Part shown: positions 12,701 through 27,700 of the stretch, piece by piece
Layout of the letters: each line of letters starts with the position of its first letter
How positions within the stretch are numbered: position 1 is the first letter of the stretch
NCBI GenBank assembly: GCA_013399875.1
Contig: VXAZ01005692.1
Span: forward strand, 374,336-438,335
From: Gymnorhina tibicen
Lineage: Eukaryota > Chordata > Aves > Passeriformes > Artamidae
Direction: 5' to 3'
DNA: 64,000 nt
Translations under genes and position numbers: made by a program
Notes under the pieces: model-generated
What the model saw: only the letters and a program-made list of their open reading frames with translations
Database searches by the model: none
Told to the model about the DNA's origin: nothing

Positions 12701-15700
12701 TACATTAGAAATAGTTTGTTTGAAGGCAGCAATTCTTTCTCTTTAGTTTCTTTGGCCAAGAACTGGCTATTCCTGGCAATGCTTTTACACAGATTTCTGG
12801 AGAGTATGAGCTCCAGACTTCTGCAAATTCCACCCTGTCCTTGAAATTGGACATGAAGGTGTGTACAGTAGTCACAGAGGCCAAGATAGTTAGGAAGTGG
12901 CTAAATTTAGGTTCTGAGTCCACATTTAGAAACCCAAATAATTGACCTAATTTTAAACTAACACAATAGAATTATGGTTGTCCTGTCTATGTACCTTAGT
13001 AGCAACAATTCAAAATTTCTTGTAGTGACTTACTTCAGTCAGGCTGCTGAGTTTCAGCTCTATTTAGATATTGTAACCCTGTTGGCATGTCAGCATTGAA
13101 TCTGCCCTGTGGAAGAGAACCTGATTTGTAAAACTTCGGTTCTCTTCCTTGACACATTCCAAAGTGTTAATGGCCTTGTCCTTCTTTTCCAAAATGGTTT
13201 ATCTTTGTTACAGAGTCACAGCTTGGCCTGTGGAGCATGAGGTGAAGAAAGCAAGGAAGCAAAATTTTCTGTTTCTAGTACAGAAGAAAGAATTCTTTGC
13301 TTGTAGGTATTTATATATTTTTAAAACCTATGCTGGAACTTGCTTTTGTTCAGTGGTATCCCTTGTAAATATTTAATTGCTGTTCATTGTAAGCAGTTGA
13401 TGTCTTCTATAAGGCCAGCAAATCCGTGCATGCAGCCGCTGTGGGAAATCCCGAGCGTCACCACGTCCAGCTGCTCAGCCATATAGGGAAGGGACTAATT
13501 ATTCAAGGCAGGAAAGCAGAGGTGGTGTGTCTGCCAAAGGCTGTCAGATGGACCATCTCTCTTCGAGACTGTTTCTCACAGGACACACAGGAAATTATCA
13601 TTTTAGGAAGCAATGGAGGATTCATACAAGAGCCATGCATTTATAAAGAATTTACTTTGAAGAGGTAATAGCAGTTGAATAGTGGGCCGACCCTATTAGT
13701 GTTGGGCTTTTTTATTAATTACTTTGACAAAAGTGACCACAATACTTATTAGTGACATAAGTGTGATCAGCATAGAAACCAGAGACTTTTCCAGTCCTTT
13801 TGGTATAATACGAAGACCAGGACAGTAAAAACAAGATGAAATGCAGAAGTGTATGGTGGAAAATGGAGACTAAGAACAAGAACTTCTCCAAGCCAGAAAG
13901 TAGCTATTCAGAAGTAAAAGGACACAAGTTTATATTCAGAAGCAAAAGAACAGATACACAAGTATATAGTCTAAGCACAGGGTGACCATCACTAGTGACA
14001 CCAGTCACTAGTAACACACAGGCTGTTCAAAAACCAATGAAAACACTACTGCTGTACCTGATGGATAATAATTTGGTGCCAGTCTCAAGCATATGTGCAG
14101 ACTGGGTGGAGAATGGATGGAGAGCAGCCCTTAGGAGAAGGACTTGGGGGTGTTGCATGATGAGAAGCTCAACATGCCCCACCCGTGTGTGCTGGCTACC
14201 AGAACCACCCCCCTGTGTCCTGAGCGCATCCTCCAACATGAGCAGCAGAGGAGGGGGGGATTCTGCCCCTCCACCCTGCTCAGGTAAGACCCCACCTGCA
14301 GAGCTGCCTCCAGCACTAGGGTCCCAGCACAGAACATGGAGCTGTCGGAGCAAGTCCAGAGGAGGCCATGGAGATGCTGCAAGGGCTGGAACCCCTCTGC
14401 TCTGGAGCCAGGCTGGGAGAGCTGGTGGTGTTCACTTGGACAAGAGAAGGCTGCAGGGAGACCTCAGAGCCCCTTCCAGTGCCTAAGGGGGGCTTTGGAC
14501 AAGGGATGGAGGGACAGAGCAAGAGGGAATGGCTTCCCACTGCCAGAGGGCAGGGTTAGATGGGATATTGGTAAGAAATTCTTCCCTGTGAGAGTGGTGG
14601 GGTCCTGGCACAGGGTGCCCAGAGAAGCTGTGGCTGCCCTTGGATCTCTGGAAGTGCCCAAGGCCAGGTTGGACAGGACTTGGAGCAACCTGGGCTAGTG
14701 GAAGGTGTCCCTGCCCATGGCAGGGGGTGGGACTGGATGATCTTTAAGGTCCCTTTCAACCCAAACAATTCTGGATTCTGTGTGTGAGGCAGAGAAATGT
14801 CAGTGCTGTTGTAAAAGATGTTCATGAAAATGCGTAGTCTGCGCTACTTGTACTTAATGAAGCTTACCTTTATTTTAAAAAGGGAATATTTTTTATAACC
14901 AAAGGGAAAGAATAAGAAAAATTAGAATAGAAAATAAAGGATGTGATAAAAAAATTACATCGACATCAAGCTGTCAGAATAAGAATGTCTTCCTGGTAAG
15001 CATAAACATTACAGTCCTGTCTTCCTCTGATTTCTGCAAGTAAATTACACTTCCAATATATCCGCTCTCACTTTGGAAATGTAGGAATAATCTTATGAAA
15101 CAATTGTTCCATTGTTGCTCACTACTTAATACTAATTTTCCTATTTAATTCAGTGTAATTTGAATTAATTTTTGATGCCATAGAACCTGAAGTTCTCTCT
15201 AATAGAATATTTATGGCCTTGCTCTCAATTAAATTTTTTATACAATTTCCAAATTTCACTGTATTCCAACAAAGGAGACTTTGTTCCTGAGTAAGTAACC
15301 AAGGGAACCAAAACAAGCTAGTAAAACCTAGTTCTGTATGGAACTGCATTGTAACAAGAAAAGGTGCACAGTGCCAAAGTGAAGTTGGGCAAATGCTTTA
15401 ATCCAAGTGGAATGTTTTGTTCAGTCGAAGCAGGCACGTTTCTAATCAGAAATCTTCCAGAAAACACGGTGCTTTTTTTTTTTTTTCTTTTTTAATTCAG
15501 GAAAGGTCTGTAATCATCCAGTCTGAACCACAAGCTTTTTAAACTGTGTTTCTTACAACTGGAAGTTTAGCAAGAATAATGCTTCTAAGAGCAGAGGAAA
15601 TTGTCACCTAATCAAATTCCAGTGCTGGCTTGGGCTCAGTTACTGTGGTGTGTGTTGTGCTTTGAGAAGGGCACATCACTCATTTCCATTACTGGTGCAC

Positions 15701-18700
15701 ACGATGAGCAACAGCTTTGTGATCAACCAACATCTTGGTAAGAGGAGGATTTTATTTATTCTGATTTCTTTTTATAGAAAAGAGCATAAAACCAGCTGAA
15801 ATCTTTGAAAACAACAACTTAGAGGGTTTCATGTCACAGTATGGTAGTGACCAATAACTTACGCATAAGTGTGAAGTATTCCATCCTCTTGTGTGTACTC
15901 TGGGCTTTGGCCATCAGGCACAAAGGGATTTGAGGAGCCGAAGGCTCTGTCTGGGTGATCATGTTTAACACTAAAACCAGACCTAATCTCCACAAATTTT
16001 CTAAGTTTCCTTTGTTAAATTAAAATTTTATCCTATCATGCTGAGTGACAGTGCAAGTTATGTAAGTATTGGAAAAGACACTCAGATCCAGAGCTGTTTT
16101 TTGATCCAGTGCTCCTTGCTTCTTGTGTTTCACATGACAATATATACTCTAGTTTTGCCCTGCTCATTGAGGGGACAGAGAGAATGGATACTTACCTTGT
16201 TTTTTCCAAGCTTTTGAAGACGTTCTCCATTTTTTTTTTCTCTCTTGCCATCCATGAAGCCATCCACGCTGGTTATCACCCTAACGTCTCCTTCTTCACA
16301 AGAGAAAAAGAGCTAATACAGCATTCATGATGTTAAAACGTTGCGCATTTATAGTTTCTTCCTTCTGATATCATTGCTTTGTCAGCTGTTGAGGAGTGTT
16401 CCTCTGATTCCTTCTGAACATGGTCACATGGCTCTGGATCTTTCCTGAGTGGCAGTAAGGAGCCTGGAACGTCTGTTGTGTTTGTGTGGTTCAGGTGGTG
16501 TATTCTAGCATGGACTCAGCAGTGCCAAATCCCAACTGCTTGAGGATGTTTTCTCAAGCAGTAGTTCAGTATCATGAGATTCATTTGCAGCATTTGAATC
16601 TGACTTGAGTTTTCCACATAACTGTTGTCATAAGTGATTTTCCTCATCTGTTTCTTAGCTCTTTTCTTTCAGACTGCATATAAAGAAACCAGAGCCCTCA
16701 CAGAGCCTTCCTTTTTTTCTGACTAAGTAATTTGCATTCTCCTGCTGGTCTAGTCTTTGCTTTCCCCATCACACCTTAATTTCCACAGGACCATTTCATA
16801 ATTTGGTCAAAAGCTTTTTTTAAAAACAGCGGTATAGAAACCTTGTTTACATCTTCCTTTTTGTCTTCAGTAATTCCGGTAGATTCATACAATCACAGAA
16901 TGGTTTAGGTTGGAAGGGACCCTAAAGCTCATCTCACTCCACCCCCTGCCATGGGCAGGGACACCTTCCACTATCCCAAGTTTCTCCAAGCCCTGTCCAA
17001 CCTGGCCTTGGACACTTCCAGGGATGGGGCAGCCACAGCTTCTCTGGGCACCCTGTGCTAGGGCCCCACCACCCTCACAGGGAACAGTTTTCTCCTTATA
17101 TCTAATCTAACCCTGCCCTTCTTCAGCCTAAGGCCATTCAAAACCCATGTGAATTCCTTTTCTCAAGTATTATTTTTAAGTATTATCTTAATCAGAGATA
17201 CAGGAAGCTGTACTACAGATACTTGACCCAGTCTGGAAAGGAACAGCTGAGAGCGGTGTTGGGTGTCTTGAATAATGAACTGAGGTTCTGCAGGAAATGC
17301 CTTTCCTATCCTTTTGAGGAGAAGGACAAGAGTTTGCAAAATGAAATTAATAGCAAGCAGATCTGTGGCCAAATAGTGGAGAAGGTGCTTCAGCTATTGT
17401 TAGATGATCTATGAAATTATTTGCGTAAAATTCTATGAATGCATAGTTTATGTGGGTTCTTAAAGCAGTTTAGTTACGTGGCTGTTTAAGTGGTTGGCAA
17501 GCATGGCTCAGGAAGTCTTTCAGTTGGTAACTGATGGAAACTGGGAGAGTTTTCCTGTGGGAGGCACCTGATACTGGTTACTGAAGGCAGTTTTTATTTT
17601 GCAGAAGGTTCCTTGCTCTGGGTTTGTCACTTTGATCTGCCTGATACAATTCCACAAGAATGTGAAAGATAAGTAAAGTTCTTGACACCACACAGCAGCA
17701 GCACTGCCCTCCTGATTGAATACTGCTTTCCTTTTCCAGGAGAAATGGTGTTGAGAAACATGAATACAGTATTTTGGGCCATTGTGTAAATAGTTTGTGG
17801 CTTGTATGCAGGTTTTGAAGAGTATCATTTTACTCAAAGTTCATCTTGCAATAAGAAAACAAAAACAAAGCACACACACACAAAAATAAAACCAAAAAAA
17901 AACCACCAAAAAAAAACAACCGCACAAAAAACCCCACACTGAAACCTCAACAGCCCATTAAAAATATTTAGAGTATGAAAACAGCCCATTTCCTAACTCC
18001 CCATCCGTTGTACAGATAGTGAACAACAGTTCTGGAGTAGATGCCAGTCTCAATTCCCTACTCATTTCTCCTCATCCATGAATATGCCCACTTTCTCTTG
18101 CAAAAAGTCAACTCACTTGGCTAATAAACATTAGTTTTACCCAAATACCATGTCAACTCCTTTCCCAGGACATTTAGCTCTTCTTAAGTAGAATAGAAGC
18201 TCGTTCAGTGCTTGGTTGTATTCTGTCAAACAAGATGTTCTTTCAGCACAGTCATTGTCATTTTGGGATTTTTACCAAGACTGAAAGGAGCAGATTATGT
18301 CTTTTCCAAAGCAAGGTCTATCTTTAATCCAATAACAGGTGTTTCTCTGGCTTTTGAAGAACCATCATCCCCACATACCAGTTTCCCAAAGGATAAGAAA
18401 TGCTGAGTGTTGATGTGCAGACAAGATAGAAGACTGTTCTGGGCTGGCTGTTACTCATTTCCTATCTGTGCTGGTTCTGCTCAGCAATACAACTCCTACA
18501 GTGTCCTGAGGAGGGAACATGGAGAGGCAGGTGCTGATCTCTTTTCCCAGGTATCCAGTGATAGGATGTGTCTGAGGTCACATCTGTGGTGCTGTGTCCA
18601 GCTCTGGGCTCCTCAGTACAGGGAGAGACATGGACTCCTAGAGCAGGGCCAGCAGAGGCTGCGGAGATGAGGAAGGGCCTGGAGCATCTCCCTGACGAGG

Positions 18701-21700
18701 AAAGGCTGATGGAGCTGGGGCTGTTCAGCTCAAGAGGAGACACAGCTGAAGAGGGGCCCTCAGCCCTGGGCCCAGGCTCTGCTCAATGGAGCCCATCAAG
18801 GGCACAAGAGGAACAGACAGGAACTGATCCCAAGAAGTTCCACCTGGACGTGAGGAAGAACCAAGCCGTGGTGCAGTGACCGAGCCCTGGAACAGGCTGC
18901 CCAGAGAGGGTGTGGAGTCTCCCTCACTGGAGATATTCCAGAGCCATCTGGACACAATCCTGTGGTTGTGCAGGGAGGTGGGACCAGATGATCCACTGTG
19001 GTTCCTTCCAGCCTGAATCAGTCTGTGATTCTGTGACAGCTGCATGAGGGGAGGTCCAGACTGGACATTAGGAGACATCTCTTTACTGAGAGGGTGGTCA
19101 GACACTGAACACACTTCCCACAGAGCTGGTGGGTACCCCAGGCCAGTCAGGGTTTAGGAACATTTGGATAGTGCCTTTAATAACATGCTTTAGCTTTTGG
19201 TCAGCCCTGGATGGGCCATTAGACTGGCTGGTCATTGTAGGTCCATTGCACATGAAATATTCCACCATTTTCCCGGTCAGAACTTGGCTTTGTGGTATGT
19301 CGTTTCCAGATCACTCCTGAAATACACTTCAAAATTAGCAGCATCAGTTGATATCTGCATTTCTGACGGATGGTGGTTTAAGCAATAGGTTGCTGAACTG
19401 CTAAGTGTAGAAAACTGGTATTTGAGTTCTGTTAGAGTGCCTGGCTGAAGGTGCCTGGGGTTTGCAGTTTGTCACTCATTTTATCAGTTCTTTCTGACAC
19501 TTCTTTGAGTTCCTTGGACTCACTGTTAGAGAAGAAAAGCTCTAGTGTGGTATATCCTCTCATCTTTTCTCTGATCCAAAGAATTTCTTTAATAGTACTG
19601 GTAAATGCTCATGTTCTCCTTGCCAGTCAGCTCTGTTAATTCTCTGGAAGATTTCACATCTCCCCGGAAGCTTTGGCAGTTCAGGAGGCAGTCAGAACAT
19701 CTTGTGTCTCAGTCAAACTCACCCAGCTAGTGACCATCACAATCAGTGCTTTCGCAGGTATTATTTTCAGGTCACTTGCAGGATGCTGCCCTGGGGAGGC
19801 ACTGGGGACTGTGATGCACCATCCGGAAGGTACAGAAGAGCTGCTTGTTTCTCATTTTCAAACACGAGCACTTGTGCTGGAGGCAAGTTGTGATTGGAGA
19901 GCATTGGCCTTGGGGCAGTGCTAAGGGCTATCCTGTGTGTTCTGTAGAGAGGACAATCTGCTGACCTCAAGTAATTCTTCATCCTTCAGAACAGTGTAGG
20001 AAAATTAGTTTAGTGGATATTTTAGCACATTAGTTAGTGGAAAAGGACTTTTTTTCTTTTAACATTGGACATAAGAGGGGAAAAAACTGCTCTCCTGTAA
20101 CAGCATAGGGCCAGCTTTCTAACAAACTTTCTTCTAGGAGATTTTTGCAAGAGATTTCCTTTCATGTTTTACTCCTTGATCCATGAGTTGAGAAGTCTGA
20201 TGGGGCAGAGCATGTGAAGGATGACTGATACTTCCAAATCCAGGCATTACTTCTGATCTTTGGAAACTGTGGAGCTAATTAGTTTTGAATATAAAACTGG
20301 AAAATATTTCTACTTTTTTCATTAAAAGTCTTTTCAAGTATCTAACTTGGGCAGCCTGAACTGTGATGTTGACTTAAAATGTTGTGAAGGAGTTTTCTAT
20401 CAGAAATTACTTCTGTGAATTTGTTTTCATGATATCATAATCAGTATTTACAGCCTTCTTGTGTTCAGTGTTTTGCAGGAATAGGTAGATGGGGGAAATA
20501 CTGCCTACAAAGGATTCTCAGTCCAAAAGAAACCAGAGAACAGGTAGATTTTTCAAGCACTTTAATTCATAGCTGAAGGCACTACCTTGTAATACTGCTG
20601 GGCTTGGTTTATCTGTTCAAAATAAAGTTGAGGGTAAAGGCAAAGTAAAAATAAGAGCAAGGGTGAAACTAAACGTAGAGGGAGCAATGAAAAAGCACAG
20701 CTGGTGTATGGCAAAATATGACCATCAGACAAGATTCAACTGTGCTAGAGCTCATGGGAGCTCTCCTGTGACCTGACAGGTACAGGGAAGAAGTTGCTAA
20801 AATGTGCTAGGACAGGCTGACCATTGAGTATCCAGGAAGAGATCACTGAAAGGAAAAGCAGAGGCCAGACTAAGTAAGAAGTAGACTTGGAGAATGAATT
20901 TGTTGAAAGGTCTACCTATTGGGAAAGAAAAAAAAATTGGGGAAGTAGTTGTTGTTTGATCAGAGTAAGGCTTTTGTGTGAAAATTACCAAAAGTTAACC
21001 AGAACTTGGCAATTTCAGAGGAAGAGGGAAAACAAGTTTTCCAGGGCTCAGAGGTAGAAAGAGGGAATACTGAGAAGTGGACAGGAATCCATGAAAGGAA
21101 CCTGTCTTTCAATGAACGCTGAGCACTGAGATCTGCAGGGAGCACAGGAGGAGACAGCAGTGCTTAGCCTGGCTGTTAGTTGCTCAAGCAGTACCTAAGA
21201 GGAGGCGCTTCCCTGGCTGTGCTGGAGGGACTTCAGCTCATCACAGGGACTCGGTCCCACCTTTGGGAGCATTTCTGCTTGGTGGTCTGTCCCCCACATC
21301 ACCGTAATTCCATTTCAGTGGTGAAGCCACCACTTCAGCAGATTGTGCTGGAGCTTAGCATCCTCTGCTTTTGCTGCTGCTATTTGTTCATCTGAAACAA
21401 TGAGTCGATATTAACCATATACTTGTTAGGATGGTCTTTGAGAAGGGCCTGACAAGAAAACTTGTGAAAGTCCCAAGTGGTCAATTCAGAAAGGGCCAGA
21501 GAGATCTGGGCAGGCTGGTGTAATGGACTGGAAACAAGAAAGGAAAATGCTTGGGAAAGAAATGAAGCAGAAATAACAGGAGACTGTGTTCTTATATGAA
21601 GTTATTGAGGGGAGCTGACCTTGCAACACAGAAGAAACCATCAAATGAAAGGCATACCCCATAAACATCTCTATTTAACCCCTACAAACAACTTCGGCTA

Positions 21701-24700
21701 CCAGTGACCTTTCTTTCTTCTCCAGCCACCCTGAGAACATCACTGCCCATTGTCACTGTTCCCTGGGCCAGCTCCATGCACTGAGCAGAATGGGAACATG
21801 ATCTCTGCGGAGTTCCTCAGCAGGGCAGCAGTGCAGCCAAGAACTAGGTCACTGCTGCTGCCGGGAAAGCTGGTCCAGCCTTAGAGACGAGCAGCAGAGA
21901 TGTTATCTGTGAGGAAGTACTAGAGATGCAGATTCAGAGATCCTTTGCTGCTGAGAACTGAAGGATCCTGTGTGGTCCAGGGCAAGGTACTGGTGCCACA
22001 GCAGTGTCCTGGGTTTGAGCACTGTAAATGCCCAATATGTTTCTGCTAGACCCCGTGGGTTCACCCGTGTGCTGGCCTTGTCTTGCTGTGATCTGCTGAG
22101 TCCCTCGGGCCTCTGTGCTCTCTTTGCACAGATGGGAATAACACTGCTGACAGGTGAATCTGCTCCACATGAGGTGAGCAGGAGCAGCAGGGCTAGGGGA
22201 GCTGGTCTGTAGTTTGTGTGGAATGTGATGGGAGAGGACCGTGCTGCCGAAGGGCAGGAGTCCCTCTAGGACTGTAGTCTCTTCTATGTCACCTGTGTTG
22301 GCAGGGAAGTGTGATCATAGGTGAGTGTGGAGGAACACTGGCTATTGGCCAGCACTTTTATAATGTTACAGGTGTGTGCAGAGCCCCTTTGAGGTTTTTG
22401 CCATTACCAGCCTAGAGGGGAAAGGTGGTAGAAGTTTCTGTTCCTCTCAGCAGCCAAGGGTAGTTGTGCTATTTTGAGGGTGACATGAGAAAACAGAGCC
22501 CTTGAGCAAACAGTCCCAGCCTATCCCCATCTCTGGTTGTTGGTCTCTTGCTGCCTCATATCACGTGCTCTCAGGAGTTGCTCTGTTTATTGTGTAAATC
22601 AGATGGTTTTGACCTGGAGAGGTAAAGCTTGAGATGCTTCATGTCCTGTTACCTTCAATCTTACCATTTTATGTGTTGTCAGAAGGAATCTGCAGGGAGG
22701 AAAAGAAAATTATGGGATTTTCCTATTTTCCCCAAAATACGTCTGCTAACATTTGTGTAGGCTTGGTCTGTAGCTTGAGCAGCTCTAGTACTAATAAAAT
22801 TTTTATTAAATGTTTTGATACTATGTTTTTCCTTTCTTTATTTTCCAGGGCGGGAAAACCACCACCTGGCTTACACCTGGATGTAGTCAAAGGAGACAAA
22901 CTCATTGAGGTATGGAAGTAGGGTTTGATGGATTTGGTATCATGATTTTGTATCATGTACATAGGCACCAGCAGTAGAACATTCCTCATAATTTTCTACA
23001 CTTATTCATAAGTATTTCCTTTCTCTCATGTATTCATTGTCTTCAAATCAGTTTGTTTTGCTTAGAAACAATGAATGAAGGGACTTTTCCCTTACCTGTG
23101 CTTTAAGGCAGCCTCATGCCATGCAGGGCTTCCATCAGTTAAACCTCCTCCCTTTGTACGGCTTGTTTGAGAAACCCGTCTGGTCAGTTTATTTTTTATT
23201 TTGCATTACAGTCAGATTAAACAAGCGTCCTGTATTTTGCAAGAGTGCTTGTCTGTCCTACAGTATGAAATACAGTTTGATTTTTCCTCCCACATTCAGG
23301 ATCTGTGAACAGTGTTGTGATCAGCACAGATACAGCAAGTTATTTTTATTACAGCACCACCTCATTCTCTATTTCATATTTTGTCTTATATTACACTGAA
23401 AGTAATAAATAAAGAAAAGTCTCCTTACCGTGGTTGACAGAGAGAACCCAAACCAGTGAATGTATTTCAGCTGTGGAGAGACTCCTAACTTGAAGCTGAC
23501 TGAAACAGAAATGTTTCTGGGCAGCAAAACTTTGCAAAGCTGAGCCAACTTTTCTGAACAAAAATTTGGAAAATGAAGAAATCAGTGTTATATCAAGATC
23601 TAGACAGCTTAAGATCTTGGCTGGTATTTAGTGTGTGCTACCACATAGAACAGTATTAAGTGTTCCTTCTGGTGTCTAGCAGGAGAGATTTACTGTTTGG
23701 AATTTGGTTAAGTTACCAGTGTATTTGCAGTGGATAGGAAAGCAGATAGAGATGTCACAAATAGGTGCCTCACAAATAAACTTGTGTTTTTTCAGGCCAG
23801 AAATTAGGTTTTTCTTTATAAATGCTGCTTTTCTTTATAGTCCATTTTTTTTTTTGACAGAGTGCTCTTACTCTGGATTTAAAGGCAGAAAACTGACAAA
23901 GCCAGTCTTGACCTAAGATATCTGTGGTCAGCCTTAACCAGAAAGGAGTTAGATAGTGCCCACAGGTAGTACACAGGTAGTGCACACATTCACTGCATCT
24001 TTAGAGCAGCTTTTTGGCTCATACCAGGCATGACTGAGTTGGTTCATACCAGCAGTCAGGACACTCCCACAGCAGCACTTCACAGCACTTCTCAAACCCT
24101 TTGCATTGTCTTCAACAACGGCCGTGTTCTGCCTCCCCTGCTACGGTTACATGTTCAGAATCATTTCTGAGCTCAGAGAGCTGCAGTAGGATTGTTCCTG
24201 AGTTCAGTTGTCTCAATGCCATCCTGGCAGCAGTACCTGGGGTAGGGACTGCTCTTGGCACTGAGTTTTCCAGTATCTCTTTCAGGCCATGAATGAGATT
24301 TAAGGAGCGAAGCTACATAGCAGTGACTTTGGGGTTTTTGGTGTGTGGCAGGTGGCCAAGCATAATGCAGCCTTCCCACATGGGGGATTGATTCTGTGGG
24401 GTTTTTCATGTCACGTTTCTTTTGGATTTTTGAGTGTCGGTAGAGCTTTAGGATAAAGTTCACGTGAACTGCTGAATGGCTCCTTGGGTGCCAGGTGAAT
24501 GTCCTGGTCAGGACTGGAAAAAAAGGAAAAATGCCACATGGAAGCTGAGGATGCACCACAGGCTTTAGCAATGGATGAGAAAATGTGTTTATAAATTGAC
24601 AGCCGGGACCACTGTCCTGGTGCTGTCAGACTCTGAGGCTGTGCTGCCCACAGCGACAGGCCCAAGCTGGCTCTGTGAGCCTGGTGTCTGTCTGTTTTGG

Positions 24701-27700
24701 AAAGATAGATGGTATAAGCACCCCAATTCCCTCTTCCTACCATCAGCTCTTGATAACCTAAAGAGCTGCTCTTTGCTGCCACACAGAGCACTGAGCGCTG
24801 TTAGCAGCCACTGCCACTCTGCTGTCTGGGTACTCGGAGGTTCAGTGGAGGATGGGATCATACAGAGGTTGGGGAGTGACTGTGGAGCTGTGTTTTACCT
24901 GCTGCTGTTGGCTGTCAGTGTTGCTGAGCTCGGTGAGGCACAGCTCGCCTGCCCTCAGCGTGCAAGGCTGGCCCGGCGCAGGACCTGTGTTTGCCACAGA
25001 GGCTTGGTTGGCTGCTACCCTTGGGGCTGTGAGGCACCATGGGAAGAGGTGGCTCTGTGGGCAGCTCTGGCAGGCTGTTCCATGGAGCACACACACCTGC
25101 CTGCATAGCTGCATTGTGGCCTTGCACTGTGTACATGTGATGGCTTTAATCCTCTAGTCTGTGGTGGTTACCTGAAACAAGTTGGTGGTTACCTGAAACT
25201 GTGTGTATGCATGGCAACTGTGCAGCAATGAACAGCACTTGGATGTGGTCCTTGTGTTTCCCTGTTCAATACAAGTGGCAGAGAGTTTTTCAGTTTTGTC
25301 TTTTCTGGTAGCCAGCAGAAACCAAGGAAGACTGTTGTTAAATCCTGTGGGTTACTGAGCACTTGATACTAACCGAGCCATCAGTGTCCCAGCCTCGTGC
25401 AGAGGCCTGAGGGTCACCCTGTGATCGCTGGGTCTGCAAAGTGCAACAGCAAAACAAGCCATGCAGTGTTTAAGCTCAGTGTGTGAAGGAAGACACTGGG
25501 TTATAGCTCAGAGGCACAGAACATTTTGGAAATGTTATCTTGAATTAAAGGCAGTAAAATTATTTTCTCTGTTGATGATTTGTTGCAATATTTCCATGAA
25601 TTTGTGTCTTTGCAAAATCTCTTGTAAGTGCTGCCCAGTCAAGGCAGTATTAGTTTGTGTGTAACAGGTGCAAATGAAAACTTAAAGGATGCTTTTGGTT
25701 TCAGCTGTGGGCAAGAATGAGAAGTGGTTTGATCAATTTTTATGGTAATTGAAATTGTGAGGTAACTGCTTGCGGAGCTGAGCACAGTGGAGGAATAAAT
25801 CAGTTTCCACGTGTTATCAGAGCTTTTATATAGGACTTACTTTAAAATTTGCAATAAAAGGAAAAGTTAATACTCATCTCTTTTACAGTGTGGAATCATA
25901 GAGTTCACTAGTGCAAAGGTGTTGAGCGTGGGAAGAGTCAGAGTGCTAAACGGAATGAGTAAGGAACTGCAGAATATGGAATAGAAATCCAGTGCTGGGA
26001 AATTAAATCCCCAGAAAACCTAACCAGGGTTCCTCAAAAGATGTGATATAACAAACAGTTATGATGTTCTTGGATCAATAGCTGGATGAAACAACTCTAA
26101 TCTTAAGGGAAAATATCAGTAAGACTCATGGATTGATGGTTAAGAAATGCAAGGAAAAGCCTCATAAAGGCACCCTGATGTGTAGAGCATACAGGGAGGA
26201 AGTGGAGGGGTCTGTTTACAGGTGGAATAAAAAATGAAATAAAACTAAAACAGAAAGGATTGAGGAGACTACAGACTAGTTTAAGTTCTTCATCTGTGGC
26301 TTATACTTTTTGGTTAACTCTGAGGGGTCTTGTGAAAACCAGCATTTGTGAAGAGATAGAAAGTGATGATAAAGTGGCCAGGTGAGAGCAGAACCCAATA
26401 AACTCAATATAGTGATTTCTCATGGCTTTAATCTGAATATACTAAGGCTTTGAGATGCATAGCTCTGCACCAGACCAACCTATTCAGGGAGACACCAGGG
26501 AGATGCAGGGAGACACCTGCATGTTTTACATCTCCCAGCTGGAGGAAAATCACTTGTGTTTTGCATTTGCACTTCATTTATCAATAGACCATATACTTGC
26601 AGGTGAATTGTCAATTGAGCTGTCATTGCTGCCTTATTAAATGAGATGTGGACTCACAAAGATTTCTTTTGTGGTTGAAGTCTAAGTATTAGCACTCTGG
26701 GATTTTCTGCCAGCCTGTGTATCACTGAGGGGATTGATGGAGTTATCATTCTGTCTAGCTGTTTGTTTTCACGGAATTGCTTGAAATTTAATAATCTTGT
26801 AGTTGAAACTAGCCAGAAGTTTAGAAGTTACTTGGTTTAGTAGTAGGTGTCAGAGCTGATAAATATACATACCTTGATCACCTAAATCCTCTTTTTTTTA
26901 AGACGGCAGGCCAAAATATGTTAGTCAGTAGATTACACAAAGCAATCACTGTCATGAATTGGTGCTTAAACTGTATACCTTGAGTCGGTGGGGAATAAGA
27001 CATTTAACAGAGTATTACCTAAGGGACCAATCAATTGTAAAATTGTCATGATGTATACGAGTGTGGAGCCAGGTTGTTCAATTAATTCTTCTAAACATGC
27101 AGAAACAAATGCTTATTACTGAATACCAGATGATGAGAACTTGCAGCACAGGGCCTGACAGATATTCTGCAGAACGCTGGGAAGTCCAACCTGGAAAATA
27201 CAGAGCACATGTATGGAGGAAAAATGAGGAAGAAAAACAGTGGGGAAGTGACATGTGACTGTAGCAGTGCTAAAACCTTGGAGTTCATAGTTGGTAGGCA
27301 GGCAAAGAGATGTGATTTGCAAGGTGATCTGTAGGAGAAGCTGAGGTCCATGTGGGATTTTTGTCCTTGCAGATAAGGCAGGGGAGTATAAATCCTGCAT
27401 CTTGTTCCAATCTGTCTCCTTATTTTCTGTATGACTTGGTGGTGCCCCAGAATGAGTGACTGTGTGGGTGCTCGTTGTGTTATCTGAGAGCTCAGAAAAC
27501 CCCCAGCCCAGTCCACTGGATCTGGCCACACACTGGCTGGTTGTAACTGAGCAGATGGTTTGTACCTGGCAAAGTGAGGAGCAAACTCCTGCTTGGCTGG
27601 AATGCTGCTGCCAGAGAGGGAGATCCTTGGCATCACCCACCCTAGTGCCTGGAATCCAGTGCTTCTGTGGAGCAGCTGGGACGTGTCTGACCAAAGGCAG

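Larger units (their letters stand above)
9568..22848 (+). other. PPP1R8: PPP1R8 intron 1 (13.3 kb)
   Basis: Large first intron with GTGAGC donor and TTTTCCAG acceptor. Recognisable content is three CR1 LINE 3' fragments (about 14095-14785 plus, 16885-17140 minus, 18545-19165 plus), poly-T near 15472-15492 and an A/CA-rich low-complexity tract at 17858-17940. Human PPP1R8 hosts the H/ACA guide RNA SCARNA1 in an intron; I looked for it here and could not define one. Otherwise it appears unique and non-coding, with many short meaningless open frames. Confidence 0.8.
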
